Assembly: GCA_022578965.1 (NCBI GenBank) | Contig: MU400638.1 | Location: 1 to 64,000 of the forward strand | Length of the DNA stretch: 64,000 bases | DNA from: Xylaria sp. FL1777 | Lineage: Eukaryota; Ascomycota; Sordariomycetes; Xylariales; Xylariaceae | Reading direction: 5' to 3' | Shown here: positions 34,848 through 46,346 of the stretch, one piece after another | Numbering within the stretch: position 1 is the first letter of the stretch | How the letters are laid out: each line of letters begins with the position of its first letter | Program-made: the position numbers and the translations under genes | Notes under the pieces: model-generated | What the model was told of the DNA's origin: nothing | What the model saw: the letters and a program-made list of their open reading frames with translations, nothing else | The model's database searches: none

Positions 34848-36038
34848 CTAATCCTCCATGAGACCTAGCATATCCAGTTCGGTCTTGACCATTCGTTCGA
34901 ATTCCTCGCGGTCGATACCCGATGCTCGAGATAACAAGAATAAACTCTTTATACTGCGAGAAACATGCTGCTTCACGCCGAAATCGTTTTGCTCCTGGCG
35001 TGCCGCTGCTGCCTCGAGCTTTTCGACTGATGCATTGGAACCAGCACTCGAGGCTGGCCGGGGACATGGGTGGACGAGATTCGGCTCATCGCCACTCTTC
35101 GAGAGTGGGGAGCTAGATCTGGGCGGCTCTGTCAACATCCAAGAGTCTTGAATTCCGTTCTCTGCTACCTCTCCGTCGCTATGTCCATTCTGGGCAGCGT
35201 CCGTTACTCTTGAAGCTAAGCCAAGTGGCGGAGAAACGTCTACATTAACCTCCTCATCGGGGTCATGATTGTCCATGGCAGGCTGGACGTTATCGTACTG
35301 AGCATAGTAGTCATCTTCATGAGAAGCATTCCATGCGTGCGTCATTTGTGGCGCCGGCGACCTCTTTGTAGCGGGCGTTTTCGTGCCTGGTGTGGCATCA
35401 TATCTTGCCCAATAATCGTCATCATCGTCTTCATCATCATCTTGACCCTCCTGCTCCGTCGTCTTGCCGTTGTAAGGATTTAAAAGAGCATTAGAAGTCG
35501 AAACAGGTGCTAGTCTAGACTGTTTTGATTCCTTGAACTGCCGTTCGGCTTCGACCATTGTCGAGGCTCCTCCAAATGTCGAAAAGGGCGATGGCGTGTC
35601 CGGCACAGTGACCTCGCCGACTTTCCAGCCTTGTCCCTCGTCATCAAGCGTGCAGTACACGAGGCGGAAAGCTAGTTCTAGTTCCTTGACTACAACAAAG
35701 GCCTGTAATGTTTCCTCGTCTAATCGCCGAAACCGAGTTTCAACGTCGTAGTCCCAGTCGATTTCAATTTCGCCGGATACAGGATGCGGCTCTAATCGCT
35801 CGCCTTGCGCAATCTCGGTCAACCTCGGAACCTTGGAAGTATCATAGCATAGTAACCGGATCCATGGATCGTTCGTAGAACTGAAGGATAGGAGCTGGAC
35901 CCGCTGTCGCAGGATTGGCGTAAGGAGAGGTAAGACAGATTCTGATGGCTGCAGCGAAACCGCGGCGGCGCGAAGCGAAGGAATCAGAGGGCCAATGGTT
36001 TTTCCAATATCCGGCGGCCGAATTGGCGAAACCGTCAT
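34848..36038 (-). CDS. Conserved fungal acidic protein, function unknown
   Basis: A single-exon, 396-residue protein starting at an ATG with A at -3. Residues 1-150 look globular (PLLTPILRQRVQLLSF, LLCYDTSKVPRLTEIA, AFVVVKELELAFRLVYCTLD). They are followed by a disordered acidic region with an Asp/Glu run and two related motifs, DDDYWARYD and DDYYAQYD. The C-terminus is a helical block (QHVSRSIKSLFLLSRASGID, REEFERMVKTELDMLGLMED). This layout, with a repeated Tyr-Trp/Tyr-Ala-X-Tyr-Asp motif, occurs in uncharacterised ascomycete proteins as far as I recall, but I know no function. There is no signal peptide or membrane segment. Confidence 0.82.
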   Translation of the reverse strand: MTVSPIRPPDIGKTIGPLIPSLRAAAVSLQPSESVLPLLTPILRQRVQLLSFSSTNDPWIRLLCYDTSKVPRLTEIAQGERLEPHPVSGEIEIDWDYDVETRFRRLDEETLQAFVVVKELELAFRLVYCTLDDEGQGWKVGEVTVPDTPSPFSTFGGASTMVEAERQFKESKQSRLAPVSTSNALLNPYNGKTTEQEGQDDDEDDDDDYWARYDATPGTKTPATKRSPAPQMTHAWNASHEDDYYAQYDNVQPAMDNHDPDEEVNVDVSPPLGLASRVTDAAQNGHSDGEVAENGIQDSWMLTEPPRSSSPLSKSGDEPNLVHPCPRPASSAGSNASVEKLEAAAARQEQNDFGVKQHVSRSIKSLFLLSRASGIDREEFERMVKTELDMLGLMED

Positions 36039-36922
36039 CCTGGCAGCGGCTTCGTAGCTTTATACTTGAAAACAGAATGATTCTCGTGGTTTGGTGGTAC
36101 TTCAAGCTCGTATTAGTAGTGGAGCTCTGTCACATGCGACCTGAAGTGGATGTAGGTCGAAACACGCTGACAGGAGCTGAGACAAATGATGTTGAGCTCC
36201 ACAGGGATTTTTGCTTGTCTTGATAACCCAGATGGGGAGAAATCAGCTCCGAGCAAAACCTAATTTGATGGAAATATCCCAAGATGTAGCTAGAGTTAGA
36301 CGGGTATAAAATAGCCTGGGAAGACGGGATGCAGCTGAGCTAAATAGAAGATGTTGTATATAGGCAGAGACGCCGCCACATTGTTCTGGTTCGTGGGCGG
36401 CAAGATGCAGCTGGGTTTCATTCGGCCACCCGCGTCGAACGATGCTGGTGCCGTTGCTGCAAGTGATGCCTGCGTGTACGTGTAGACGTCCAGGTTCTGT
36501 ATGTCGGCAAGTCGGTACACAGTGAGTCGGTCGGTCAGTTCGTATGCAGCCATCCAGGACCAGAGCTACTTATGAATAAGAAGCAACGGTATTCAATAGT
36601 AGGTACCGGTATTTATTAACAGTAGAGTATGTAGTAGTAGTCATAGCGAGGTATTTTGGTATTTGCCCCAGTGAAGTCTCATTTCGCCTTCGGGCGGACG
36701 GAGAACCACGATGAGGGGCACGCTAATGACACAGCCGCCAATGAAACAGGCAGTTCTCGGTCATGAACCAAAATATGTGAGGTTTATTTCCACAGAGACG
36801 CACCCGTTTGAAATCACGTCGTTTGTAATGGGTCACGAAGTGTTAGTGCAGGGTCCTCGGAATCTTAAAAAAGAGTTCAATCCTCTTTGGTGACATCACT
36901 CATGCTCTTAACTTTCTACGTA
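36039..36922. other. Spacer left of the retrotransposon
   Basis: The first part holds the promoter and leader of the 396-residue protein. An 85-codon minus-strand frame with an ATG (36553-36296) is present but has no recognisable feature, so I do not call it a gene. Ordinary base composition continues up to the target-site duplication. Confidence 0.45.
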
Positions 36923-36927
36923 CTCAG
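36923..36927. repeat. Left target-site duplication CTCAG
   Basis: The five bases CTCAG lie directly before the 5' LTR and recur directly after the 3' LTR, which fixes the insertion boundaries. Confidence 0.9.
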
Positions 36928-37097
36928 TGTCACATGACCCCACAGGGCATGGACCCACATAGGTAGCTATATGTAGCCGTCTGTATATAGTAGTCATAGT
37001 ATGGGATTTATCCCATCTATAACTACTATTACACCAAGATATAACAAAATACACTACAATACAAGGATTGCTAAAACAGCAGGCATTTACTGCTATA
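36928..37097 (+). repeat. 5' LTR (170 bp)
   Basis: Begins TGTCACATGACCCC and ends TGCTATA, where the terminal CA has apparently mutated to TA. It aligns without gaps to the 3' LTR, with 17 differences by my count, all C/T or A/G. Confidence 0.93.
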
Positions 37098-40000
37098 ATT
37101 AGTAGCTAGCAACAAGATTGTTGCTTTCTTGCTTTTTTTTTTGCTTTTTTGTTGCTTTTTTGATTTTTTCTGTTTTTTTGCAGTTAGGCTGCTCTTTAGC
37201 CCTACTATATAATTAATTTAAACTAAGCCTTTTTTTATTACTAAATATATACTAATTTACTATAAATTTTAAAATTATTACTTTGCTAGTTAAAGTGTTT
37301 ATTAACATAGTTTTTTAATACTATAAAATTAAGCAAGTTTATTGCTATTATATTAGCAAAACATAGCTAAATTAAACAATATTTATAACTATTAGCGCAG
37401 TTTTAAACGTTTGCTTTAATATTGTAAAATATTAGCTTTTACGTTAAAAGCCCTTAAGATATAATACTTAAGATTTTATTTAAATTATATATAGTTATTA
37501 AAAGTATTGCTTTATAATTATAGCAAAAAACGCACTTTTTAAACGCTAATTGCTATAATTTTTTCTTACTAGTTATTTTTACGTAAGTTTTATTAAACTG
37601 CTTAATTTAAAGTAAAAAGCACTTTTTTTAAATAAATCTTTTGCTGTAATTATAGCTTTAGCTAATAACGTTATTTTTTATTTTTTTAAATAAGTTAAGT
37701 TATAGCAAAAGTTTTAAACTTTTCTTAATAATTAAAAAAAAGCACACTTTTTTTTAGAAAGTTCCTTTTTAACTAAAAAGGCACTTATTGCTACTAAAAA
37801 AGCACCTAAAATTTTTTGCACTTTATTTACGCAGTTTATTTTATTTAGCTAAAATAAATTACTAGCTATATGCTTTACTTTGTTTAATTACTTAAAATAT
37901 AATACTAATAACTTTATTTTTTAACTGCTAGTAAATTTTATTATTAATAAACCTAATATATTTTTTATAATGTTAGGTTTATTTATTAAAAATACTACTA
38001 ATTTTATTGCAGCAACATTTAATTATTAAAAAACTAATATAGCTAAAATAATAGCTAAAACAGTTATTTAAATTAATTAAGATTTTTTAGCAACTATAAG
38101 TTAAAGCTTTATTTTTAAAGCAAATAAAGTTAGTTTTTTTAATTTTACTATAAAGAATCTTAATAGATTTAGTACAATTACTTAAAGCAAATTAACTATA
38201 TATATAAACGTTTAAACTTTTATTAATAAATTAACATACTTAGCTAAAACATACAAAAAAAACAAAATTAAAGCTATTTAAACTATTTGCTTTTAAACAT
38301 CTGCTTTAGTATAGCATATAGCTAAGCTTACTAACTTAAAGAAATTAATGTTATGCTTAAAAAACATAAAACAAATATATAAAAGTTTTTAAAAACGCTT
38401 TTAAACTAATTATATATAAGCTTTTAATAATTTTTAAAGCAGAAAATTTACTATAGCTAACATTTAATAAAGCAAATCCTTTAAACTATTTATATAAAGC
38501 ATTATATGTAATAAAAAGTTATATAATTATTTTGTTAAAAATTAGCTTATAGCTACATTTTAAGCTTTTAACCTTAATATTTAAACTTAGTTAACTAAGC
38601 TTAACAATAAAACTACATTAAGCAATTTTTTTATAAAGCTAAATAATCGCAAAAATGTTTTAATAGCTAAAGCTAATTAATTATTATATTAATTATTAGT
38701 TGTTTTTTTATAACTAGTTTTTGCTTATTATAGCAAACATAATTTCTATTTGTTTTATTTCTTGTATTTCTTTAATACTTTTTTTTATGTTTTTTTTTAT
38801 GCTTTTTCTTATGCTTTTAAAGCTAACGTGCTGCTTTATTAGCTTTAGTAGTATTACTAAAGCAAAAAAAAATACAGAATAAAATACTGTTTAAAATATT
38901 TTAACTATTACTAGAAAAATCTTTAGCTGCAAGCTTAAAAACAAAATTAATAGCAAAAAAATCTTATCTTATAAAAACTAAACGTAAGCGTTAATTAAAC
39001 AAGCTAGCGTTTATTCTAGCAATAAAATTAAAAAAAAAACAATTGTTCTTTTTAATTTTATTAAAAGAATTAGCTAAAAGCATATTATATAAAGGATTAT
39101 TTATATAACTTAAAATATGATTTTTAGCTGCTTAATAATTATTAGTAAAACATACTTAACTATAACAAGTAAAGTTTTCTTAAAAAACCTTAAGTTTTTT
39201 AGTAGTTTTTTTTATAGTAGTAGTATTAAGCTTTTATTAATCTTGTTTTTTTTTGCAGTAATATATTTAAAAGCTTTAAACTTTTTAATTTTAAAAAGCA
39301 GTTTTAACATATAAATAAAGCTATTAACTTTAAAGTTATACTAAAAAAACTTTATATATATTAAATATATTGCTTATTTTTTAAGTTTAATAATAAACTT
39401 TATAGTTATATTTAAAAAGCATATAATTATGTTAATATTACGCTTAGCTATTTTGCTAGCAATACTTAGGCTAATAATACTAATAACTTTTCAAATATAA
39501 AGTATATATATATTACAGTTAATAAAAACTAATATGTAGCTATTTTGCTTAATACTTTCTTTAAATATATTAGCACTATTTATACTTAAAAGTTATATTT
39601 ATTTATTATATAGTTATTAGTGGATTTTTAACTTAATATAAATATAAGCTTTATATATAAGTTTAAAACTTATTTCTATATATATATTATAACTTTATTA
39701 AACTTTAAACGCAAAAATAAAGTTTATAGAAATATAAGTTATACTTAAATTATAGCAAATATTTTATAAATTATTTAGCAATATTCCAAAGTTAAAATAT
39801 AACAAAAAGCTACTTTAATAATTATATAAAGTATAACTAAAGGCTAATATACTATATTTTAGTATATAATTATTTAGTTCTTTTTTAAGGGCATTTGCAA
39901 TAAAAAACTATATGTTATATTCTTTGTTTATAAAATAACATTAGTAAACAGTTTATAAGCTAGTATACTTATTAAAATAAATATATTAAACTTTAAATAA

Positions 40001-42960
40001 ATCAACATTATTTTATTCCGCAAAGTAGCAATTATTTAATTTTATAAAGTAGTTATACTACTATTAGTTATTTTAAAAGCAGCTAAGCACATTAAAATAT
40101 ATACTAGCTAAAGCATAATAATACCTGCTTATATAATTAAATAACTACTTATATAACACGCTATATTTTTTAGTTAAAACTTTATTTTTAAACTAATAAC
40201 TAATTTTATTACTTGTTTTGCTACTATTACTAATAATAACATTATATATATCCTTGTACACAATAATATAAACTAGCATATATATATATATAAATATACT
40301 ATATTAAATATAATATTATTTATAAAACTAAATTGCTGCAATTATGTTATAACTAATTAAAACATGTTAGAATTAATAATGCATTAGCTAAATTTTAGTC
40401 CTAATAATATTTTTCCAAAAATAAAGAACTTTGTTTTATTTAATAGTAATACTATTAAGCACTTATACAAAATATTTATATATAAGCATTTTTAGCTTAA
40501 GGTTATATAAGCATTATATAATTTAGTTATTAAATTTGCAAATATATTTAAAAATACTAGTTTTACTAAAGTACTAAAAAACAAACAACTAGTTTTTTAC
40601 CTTAAACCTAGTTAAAAAAATAATGTTTTAAAAAAGTATAAAATATATTTTATTAATCTAAAAAATCAAAAAATAATATATAATATATTAATTAACCTTA
40701 TATTAAAAAACCGATTATTTTACATTTAATAACCTGTACTTTTTAGTTTTTTTGTTTTTGTTATATAAAAGTTTATGCTTAATTTATATAATAAAAGCAA
40801 ATTTACTTATAAAAGCTATATAGTAGTAAATATTAAATCATTTAACAAAATAAACTTTATTAATGCTTACTTAATAAAATCCTAAAAACAAATGCTTAGC
40901 AAAATAGCTAATAAAAAATATATTATACTTTATAATATAGTTACTTTTTATTATTAGTAATATATATATTTATTTATTAAATAAGCTATAATAATAATTA
41001 TTTATAAAAAATAATATATTTTTAATTGTTTAGTTATAAAATATAAAAATAGCAATGCATATGTTTAACGCTAAATAAACATTACATTAATATTAGTTTT
41101 TAATGCTAATTATTATTATAACAATATTTGTATAGCGTTTATAGATTTTTTAAAGCACTACTACAATTTTTACAACGTTTTTTTTATTTTGTGCTAACAT
41201 AATATATTTATTAGTTTTTTTAAAACGTTTATTAGTTTTTTTAATACTATAGTATTAAGTTATTACGTTAACTTTTTTGGTTTTTTTACTACTAAAAAAA
41301 GACTTAATATTATAGCTAAACTATTATTTTTTTTTATTTTTAAAGACTTTAAAACTTTTTTTAAAATAACAAGCTATATAAAATTAAACATACTTTAGTA
41401 CGCAAAAATAATCTAACCTTTTAAAAATAAAAAGATTTTTTTATTGCAGCAATATTTATGTAGCAATAATACGAAAGTTAAACGCAAGTAGTAGTTTTTA
41501 AAGGTTCTAATTAATACGCTTAATAAAAACAAGCAATTATTTTTTAAATTTATTAAAGCAGCTTTAATTAAGTTTATAGTTTTTTATTTTTTTTTTTTAA
41601 ATAAATTTTATATATAAATTTTAATGTTTTTAAACTTAGTATAAAAGTTATAATATATTATATAACTAATAATTGCTTTACTAAAATATTTATTTTTGCT
41701 AATAATTTTGCTGCAGTTAAGCTTATAATATATTTTTTTTATACTATAATTAAAGCAATAGCATTTTTGTTACGTATGTTTACTTACTTTAAAAAAAAAT
41801 ATTAGCTTACTAAAATAAAAGTTTTAAAGTTTATATAAGCTTTTTAAAAAACTTGCTATTAGATTAATATATTATAAGCTAAAATATATGTTTTTATTAA
41901 CTATAAAGCAATAATTAAATTATTTAAGCATAAGGATTTAGTTAATTTAATAGCATTAAGCAATAAAAACTTTAAACTTATTAAAGCTATAAAATATATT
42001 AGTTGCTTTAACTTTAACATTATATATAAGCTTAATAAATTATATATTATGCTTAATGCCTTGTTTTGCTTACTAAAAACTAATAAAAAAAAAAACTATA
42101 GCAATAACTTTAAGTTTTTATTAAATAATACTAATAAACATTAGTTTTATTATGCTAACAATTTTAACTTTGATTTTCTTTAAAAATATATTTTTTTTAA
42201 TAAAGTTATGCTTATAGTACGCTTATTATTTTTTTATAAACTTCCGGAAGATTTTATGCTATTTAAAAGAACTGCTTTTATTTAATTATTGCTTAAGTTT
42301 AAAACTAAACTTTAAAAAAGCTATTTTAAAGATTTTAAGTAGCAAAACGTTATAAACGTTATTAAATATAACATAAACTTTAAACTAAACAATTAAGCTA
42401 ACTTTTTATTTTTTTTTAAGGATAGCATTTTATAAAAAAGATTTAACATATATAATTGTTTTTGCATTTTTTAAACATGTTATATAAAAGTATTTAAACT
42501 ATTATATAAAAAAAACCATGTTAGCAATAAAAAATTCCAAAATTTTTTTCTCAGGTTTATTATTAATAAAAAAAAACTAAAAAAATTTCTTTAAAGTTAT
42601 TTATAATATATAGCTTTTTAAACTTGCTATTATAAGCTATATAGATTTTTTTAGCTTATATTAAGTTTACTTTGTTTATTTTATATAATTATACTAAATA
42701 TAGCTATAGCTTTACTTAAATTTTACTAAAGTTATAATGTTTTTATGCTTTTTATATGCAAATTTTTAAAAGTAATGCAAATTATTTTTAGTTGCTATAA
42801 TTAAACTATAGTTTAATAAGCTAATGCTATACTAAATAAACTTCTTTTAATTAATTAAAAAATCTTAAAAGTAATTATTAGCAATAAAAATGCTAAGTTT
42901 TTATTTATTATATAGCAATATATTTAGTAATGTTTTAAAACTTAACTATTTTATACTATA

Positions 42961-43713
42961 GCATATTATTTATTAATAAACAGTTAAACTAAAAAAATAA
43001 TTTTGCTTATTAAAACTACTTTAAAGTATTATTTTTATACGTTAGAAAACTTAAGTTGCTAAAAAAACGCGCTACTTTAACTTTAGTTTAAACTTAATAA
43101 TTTTTATTTTATTATAATGCATTAAATACTAAACAAAACTATTTTAAAGTTTACTTTAAACTTTATTTTAAAGATTTTTAACGATTATAAGCTATAGCTT
43201 ATGTTTTATACAAAAATATATAACGCTATAACTATTTCTTTATTTTTTGCTAAAGCATATTACAATTAATAATATTAACTTATGTTTTTTAATATTAATT
43301 AAAAAGTTTTACTTTGCTTTTATAAAAGTTATAATATTTTTTAAGCTATAATACTTAGCAAAAAGCTTAAGTAATAATTCGCTAAACTTTTTAAAGTTAT
43401 TAAAAAGATTAAACAGTTAATATATAAACTTAAGTTTTTAGTTTACTTTAAAATACATAATATTATTTTTGTGAACTATTTTAAACTTGCGCTACTTATA
43501 AATTATTTTAAGAAATACTTTTTATATACTAGCAAAATTCATTTAAAATTATACACTAAAAGAATTATTAATAAAAACTACAAAAAACGTAAGTATTTTT
43601 TTAAATATATTAGTTTAGGCCCTAAATATTATAAATGGGTTACTTTTATAAAATTAAGTAAAAAAGCTAAAAAATTGCTAGCAAATTACAAACAAAAAAA
43701 GCTAGCAAAATAA
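42961..43713 (+). pseudogene. Integrase C-terminus and chromodomain remnant
   Basis: One plus-strand frame, interrupted by stops, carries three consecutive landmarks. At about 42961-43150, AYYLLINS followed by TLKYYFYTLEN matches the integrase core block around the catalytic Glu (family form AYHPQTDGQSE, then a TLE motif); the Glu codon itself is lost. At about 43360-43490, FKVIKKIKQLIYKLKF and YFKIHNIIFVNY match the GPY/F module (form GPFKV, YKLELP, IHPVFHV). At about 43570-43700, KYFFKYISLGPKYYKWVT and KKLLANYKQKK match a chromodomain (form YLVKW, W, LLAEY). The last 80 codons are uninterrupted. The protein is not functional. Confidence 0.85.
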
Positions 43714-43853
43714 AAAAAAGCTACTATTATAAGCACTTTAATACATATATTAATATTAGGCATATATTAATATAAAGAACAAATTAGCAGTTGAACTAAT
43801 ATATTATAAAATAGCAGCTAATAAAAGCATTGTTAATTTGCTAGGGAACACCT

Positions 43854-44023
43854 TGTTACATGACCCCACAGGGCATGAACCCACATAGGTAGCCATATGT
43901 AGCCGTCTGTACACAGTAATTACAATATGGGATTTATTCCATTTATAACTACTACTACACCAAGATACAACAAGATACACTACAATACAAGGATTGCCAA
44001 GACAGCAGGCATTTACTGCTACA
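43854..44023 (+). repeat. 3' LTR (170 bp)
   Basis: Begins TGTTACATGACCCC and ends TGCTACA. It retains more C and G than the 5' copy at most differing positions, but has independent changes too. This is consistent with RIP acting on both copies separately. Confidence 0.93.
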
Positions 44024-44028
44024 CTCAG
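44024..44028. repeat. Right target-site duplication CTCAG
   Basis: Exact copy of the five bases at 36923-36927. Confidence 0.9.
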
Positions 44029-46346
44029 ACTACTGTACACTATCATCGGATCTGTCCTAGGCTTGGAGATATTGCTTGTGATTGAGAATAATTGGAGAAG
44101 AGCAGGATGCCTACATATGCGGGGGAGCCCACACGGTGTGGTCACAGTGTCTATAGAGCATATACTGTATATATACTGTATGTTCACGATCCAGGTAAGG
44201 TTACCTCTTGCCTTACGAGTTGCCTTGATTGGCTAAGCTACATAGAGGGCGGTTACATAGTAGTGCCCACCAAATATCCGCGCACTGTTTCGTTCATCGC
44301 TTACTGCGTAGGCTCGTTGGATGCCGTACTGTGTATGTTCCTGCAAGGTATCAAGATGCGACCCCTCCTCCAATGTAACAAGCCAAGGTCTCGTCCTGGT
44401 TGCTCCATCCACCCTCTACCATCCAGCATGCACTCGACGTCACGCTGCTGCTACCTGTCTACTGCGTACAGATAGTGCACAGAGATTATACTGCGTAGGG
44501 TGGGTGTAGGTAATTAGGTTTAGCCTAGTTGTCGCTTTGGCTTAGCCTCGGCTCACCTCGTTCTTACAGAGCTTTATAGCATATAAACGGACTGCAAAAT
44601 GGCTCTCAAAATACTTAGGTAGCTTAGGAAGGAGGTTCATGGACCGCTTCTAACCGAACCCAACAACTACTTGTCTCCTATTAAAAGGGGGTGATAGATA
44701 TTATTAAAATACTACGATAGTGTTAAGGGATGCTAAAGCTATAGTGTTTGTTTTCATCAAATATATGGCAAAATAGCATAGCGCCGGCTGCTGGCTTGGC
44801 TACCTAGGTATTTATCCTTGCCCGTCAACCTTATGACAAAGTACCTAAGTAACTAGATGTCAGAATTTCTTCGGGAAGAGAAGGTAGAGAAAATGAACGT
44901 CCATCAGTTGATATTTATGGGTGTGTATTCAAAGACTGGGTATATGTTAAGGCAAGAAGGCCATGAAAAATCTTAAGTAATCTAGGATAGGTGTTAGTTT
45001 TGTGCCTAGGTTATTATCTAATAAAATAGATTCACTCCTCTTCTGTTTGAATCGGAAATATTAGGAGGAGTTGCTCATTATCTCGACACTTTAATTGATG
45101 TTTACAGATCTCATATAGCGCCTGTATTTGCCTATTGATTGTTAACACGCTTTACCCCCTGACGTCTTTAGTCCGAAAATAGGGGAATTGTGAAGGCGGG
45201 TAAATCTGTCACACGCGCCGAACCAGCTGAACACCCTGTGCTATCTCCAGACGCATAGTTCGGTGAGACACCGGGACCGTACTGCACTGAATTGAGACCT
45301 ATTGAGACTGTCTCGCGTATCCAGAAGTGAAGCTATTCGGGCCTCGCTAATCTGAGACATATGGGCGGACCCCGGAGGTTAGGAAGCCCCGAACCAATTG
45401 TATATAGACTCAAGGACAACCACCATGCTCGGCAACAGCCCTGATGGGAGGCATGGACTTTTGCAGCCGCATGCTTAACTAGGTAGGTATATTAAACGAT
45501 TAGATTCTTCTGATAATGCTTCAGGGTAATTTGGAGCCTCTACCATCTGGTGATTGTTTACCCCATCGACGAAGGGGGGCCTGAAACCCAGATGCCAGAA
45601 AGAGCGATATTGGTGAGTGGGAGATATAAGTCTTTATTGAAAGACTATCGATGCCTACGCATTAATAGTCTATTTTGTGTTGTCTAACACTTATTTAATA
45701 CGGTTATTTTATTCAGGTCTGCTACCCTGGTGCAATTATGGATTTTATAACAAGGGTTGGTGTCAGGGCTTGGAACTGAGTTATTGACTCTCTGTTCCGA
45801 ATACAATAATCTGATATCTGTTAGTTAGTGTAGCAAATAGGATATTTTATATTGCCTACTATCTTAGTGTCTAGCAAGTCTTTTCCTTAAGAGCCAGAAA
45901 CCGACTGACTAGGGTCCTTTAAAAGCTAAAGTATACATTGAGTTCACGAACATGACTTAGTAGCATGTGATCTAAAGAGCAGATGTGAACCTTGCTATGT
46001 ATTCAGAGTACTTTATCCATTGCATGCTCAGTTAAGTCCCGACTTCTTAATATGTGAGTAATAAAGCTATGTACCTTAGGTACATACGGTACTTACAGTA
46101 GGTACATTCTACGTAGTTTGTGGAGAATATCCGGCATCACTCGGCATCCCTGTCGGTGTTAGATACTTACTGTATCTAGAAACTAAAATTCACCGACGAC
46201 AACCGCAACACTAATCAACTGTATTGTATCAGGTCGGGATCATCTACAGACTTGAACGCACAACTCTTCAAGACCGTATTGCAGACGGAGAGCGGCAGAC
46301 GCAACTCGTACCAGATCTCTAGCCTGGCTAGGGCCCTTGCGGATGT
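44029..46346. other. Gene-free stretch right of the retrotransposon
   Basis: Ordinary base composition resumes immediately after the target duplication. No gene is supported. There are three TACTGCGTA words (44302, 44460, 44489) and a TACCTAGGTA palindrome at 44801-44810. The last few hundred bases are the presumed promoter of the carrier gene. Confidence 0.5.

Larger units (their letters stand above)
36928..44023 (+). mobile_element. RIP-inactivated Ty3/gypsy LTR retrotransposon with chromodomain
   Basis: A complete 7,096-bp element. It is flanked by CTCAG target duplications and bounded by 170-bp direct LTRs that begin TG and end (at the 3' copy) CA. The interior (about 37100-43850) is extremely A/T-rich, full of TA and stop codons, and stands out sharply from both flanks, as expected of repeat-induced point mutation. 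All differences that I count between the two LTRs are transitions. Translating the plus strand through the stops near its 3' end still gives the Ty3/gypsy integrase order: core block, GPY/F module, chromodomain. This fixes class and orientation. No intact gene remains. TAG at 37100-37102 may be a mutated TGG of the tRNA primer-binding site (inference). A short less-damaged stretch (CTAGGGAA) precedes the 3' LTR where a polypurine tract would lie. The gag, protease and reverse transcriptase parts cannot be recognised by eye. Confidence 0.93.

Noticed and set aside
39117..39314. Open frame inside the A/T-rich block as a gene
   Set aside because: It lies in RIP-mutated retrotransposon DNA; its Phe/Ile/Leu/Ser-rich product reflects base composition.
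43804..44475. Open frames spanning the 3' LTR and right flank
   Set aside because: They cross the LTR border and target-site duplication and overlap on both strands; not genes.
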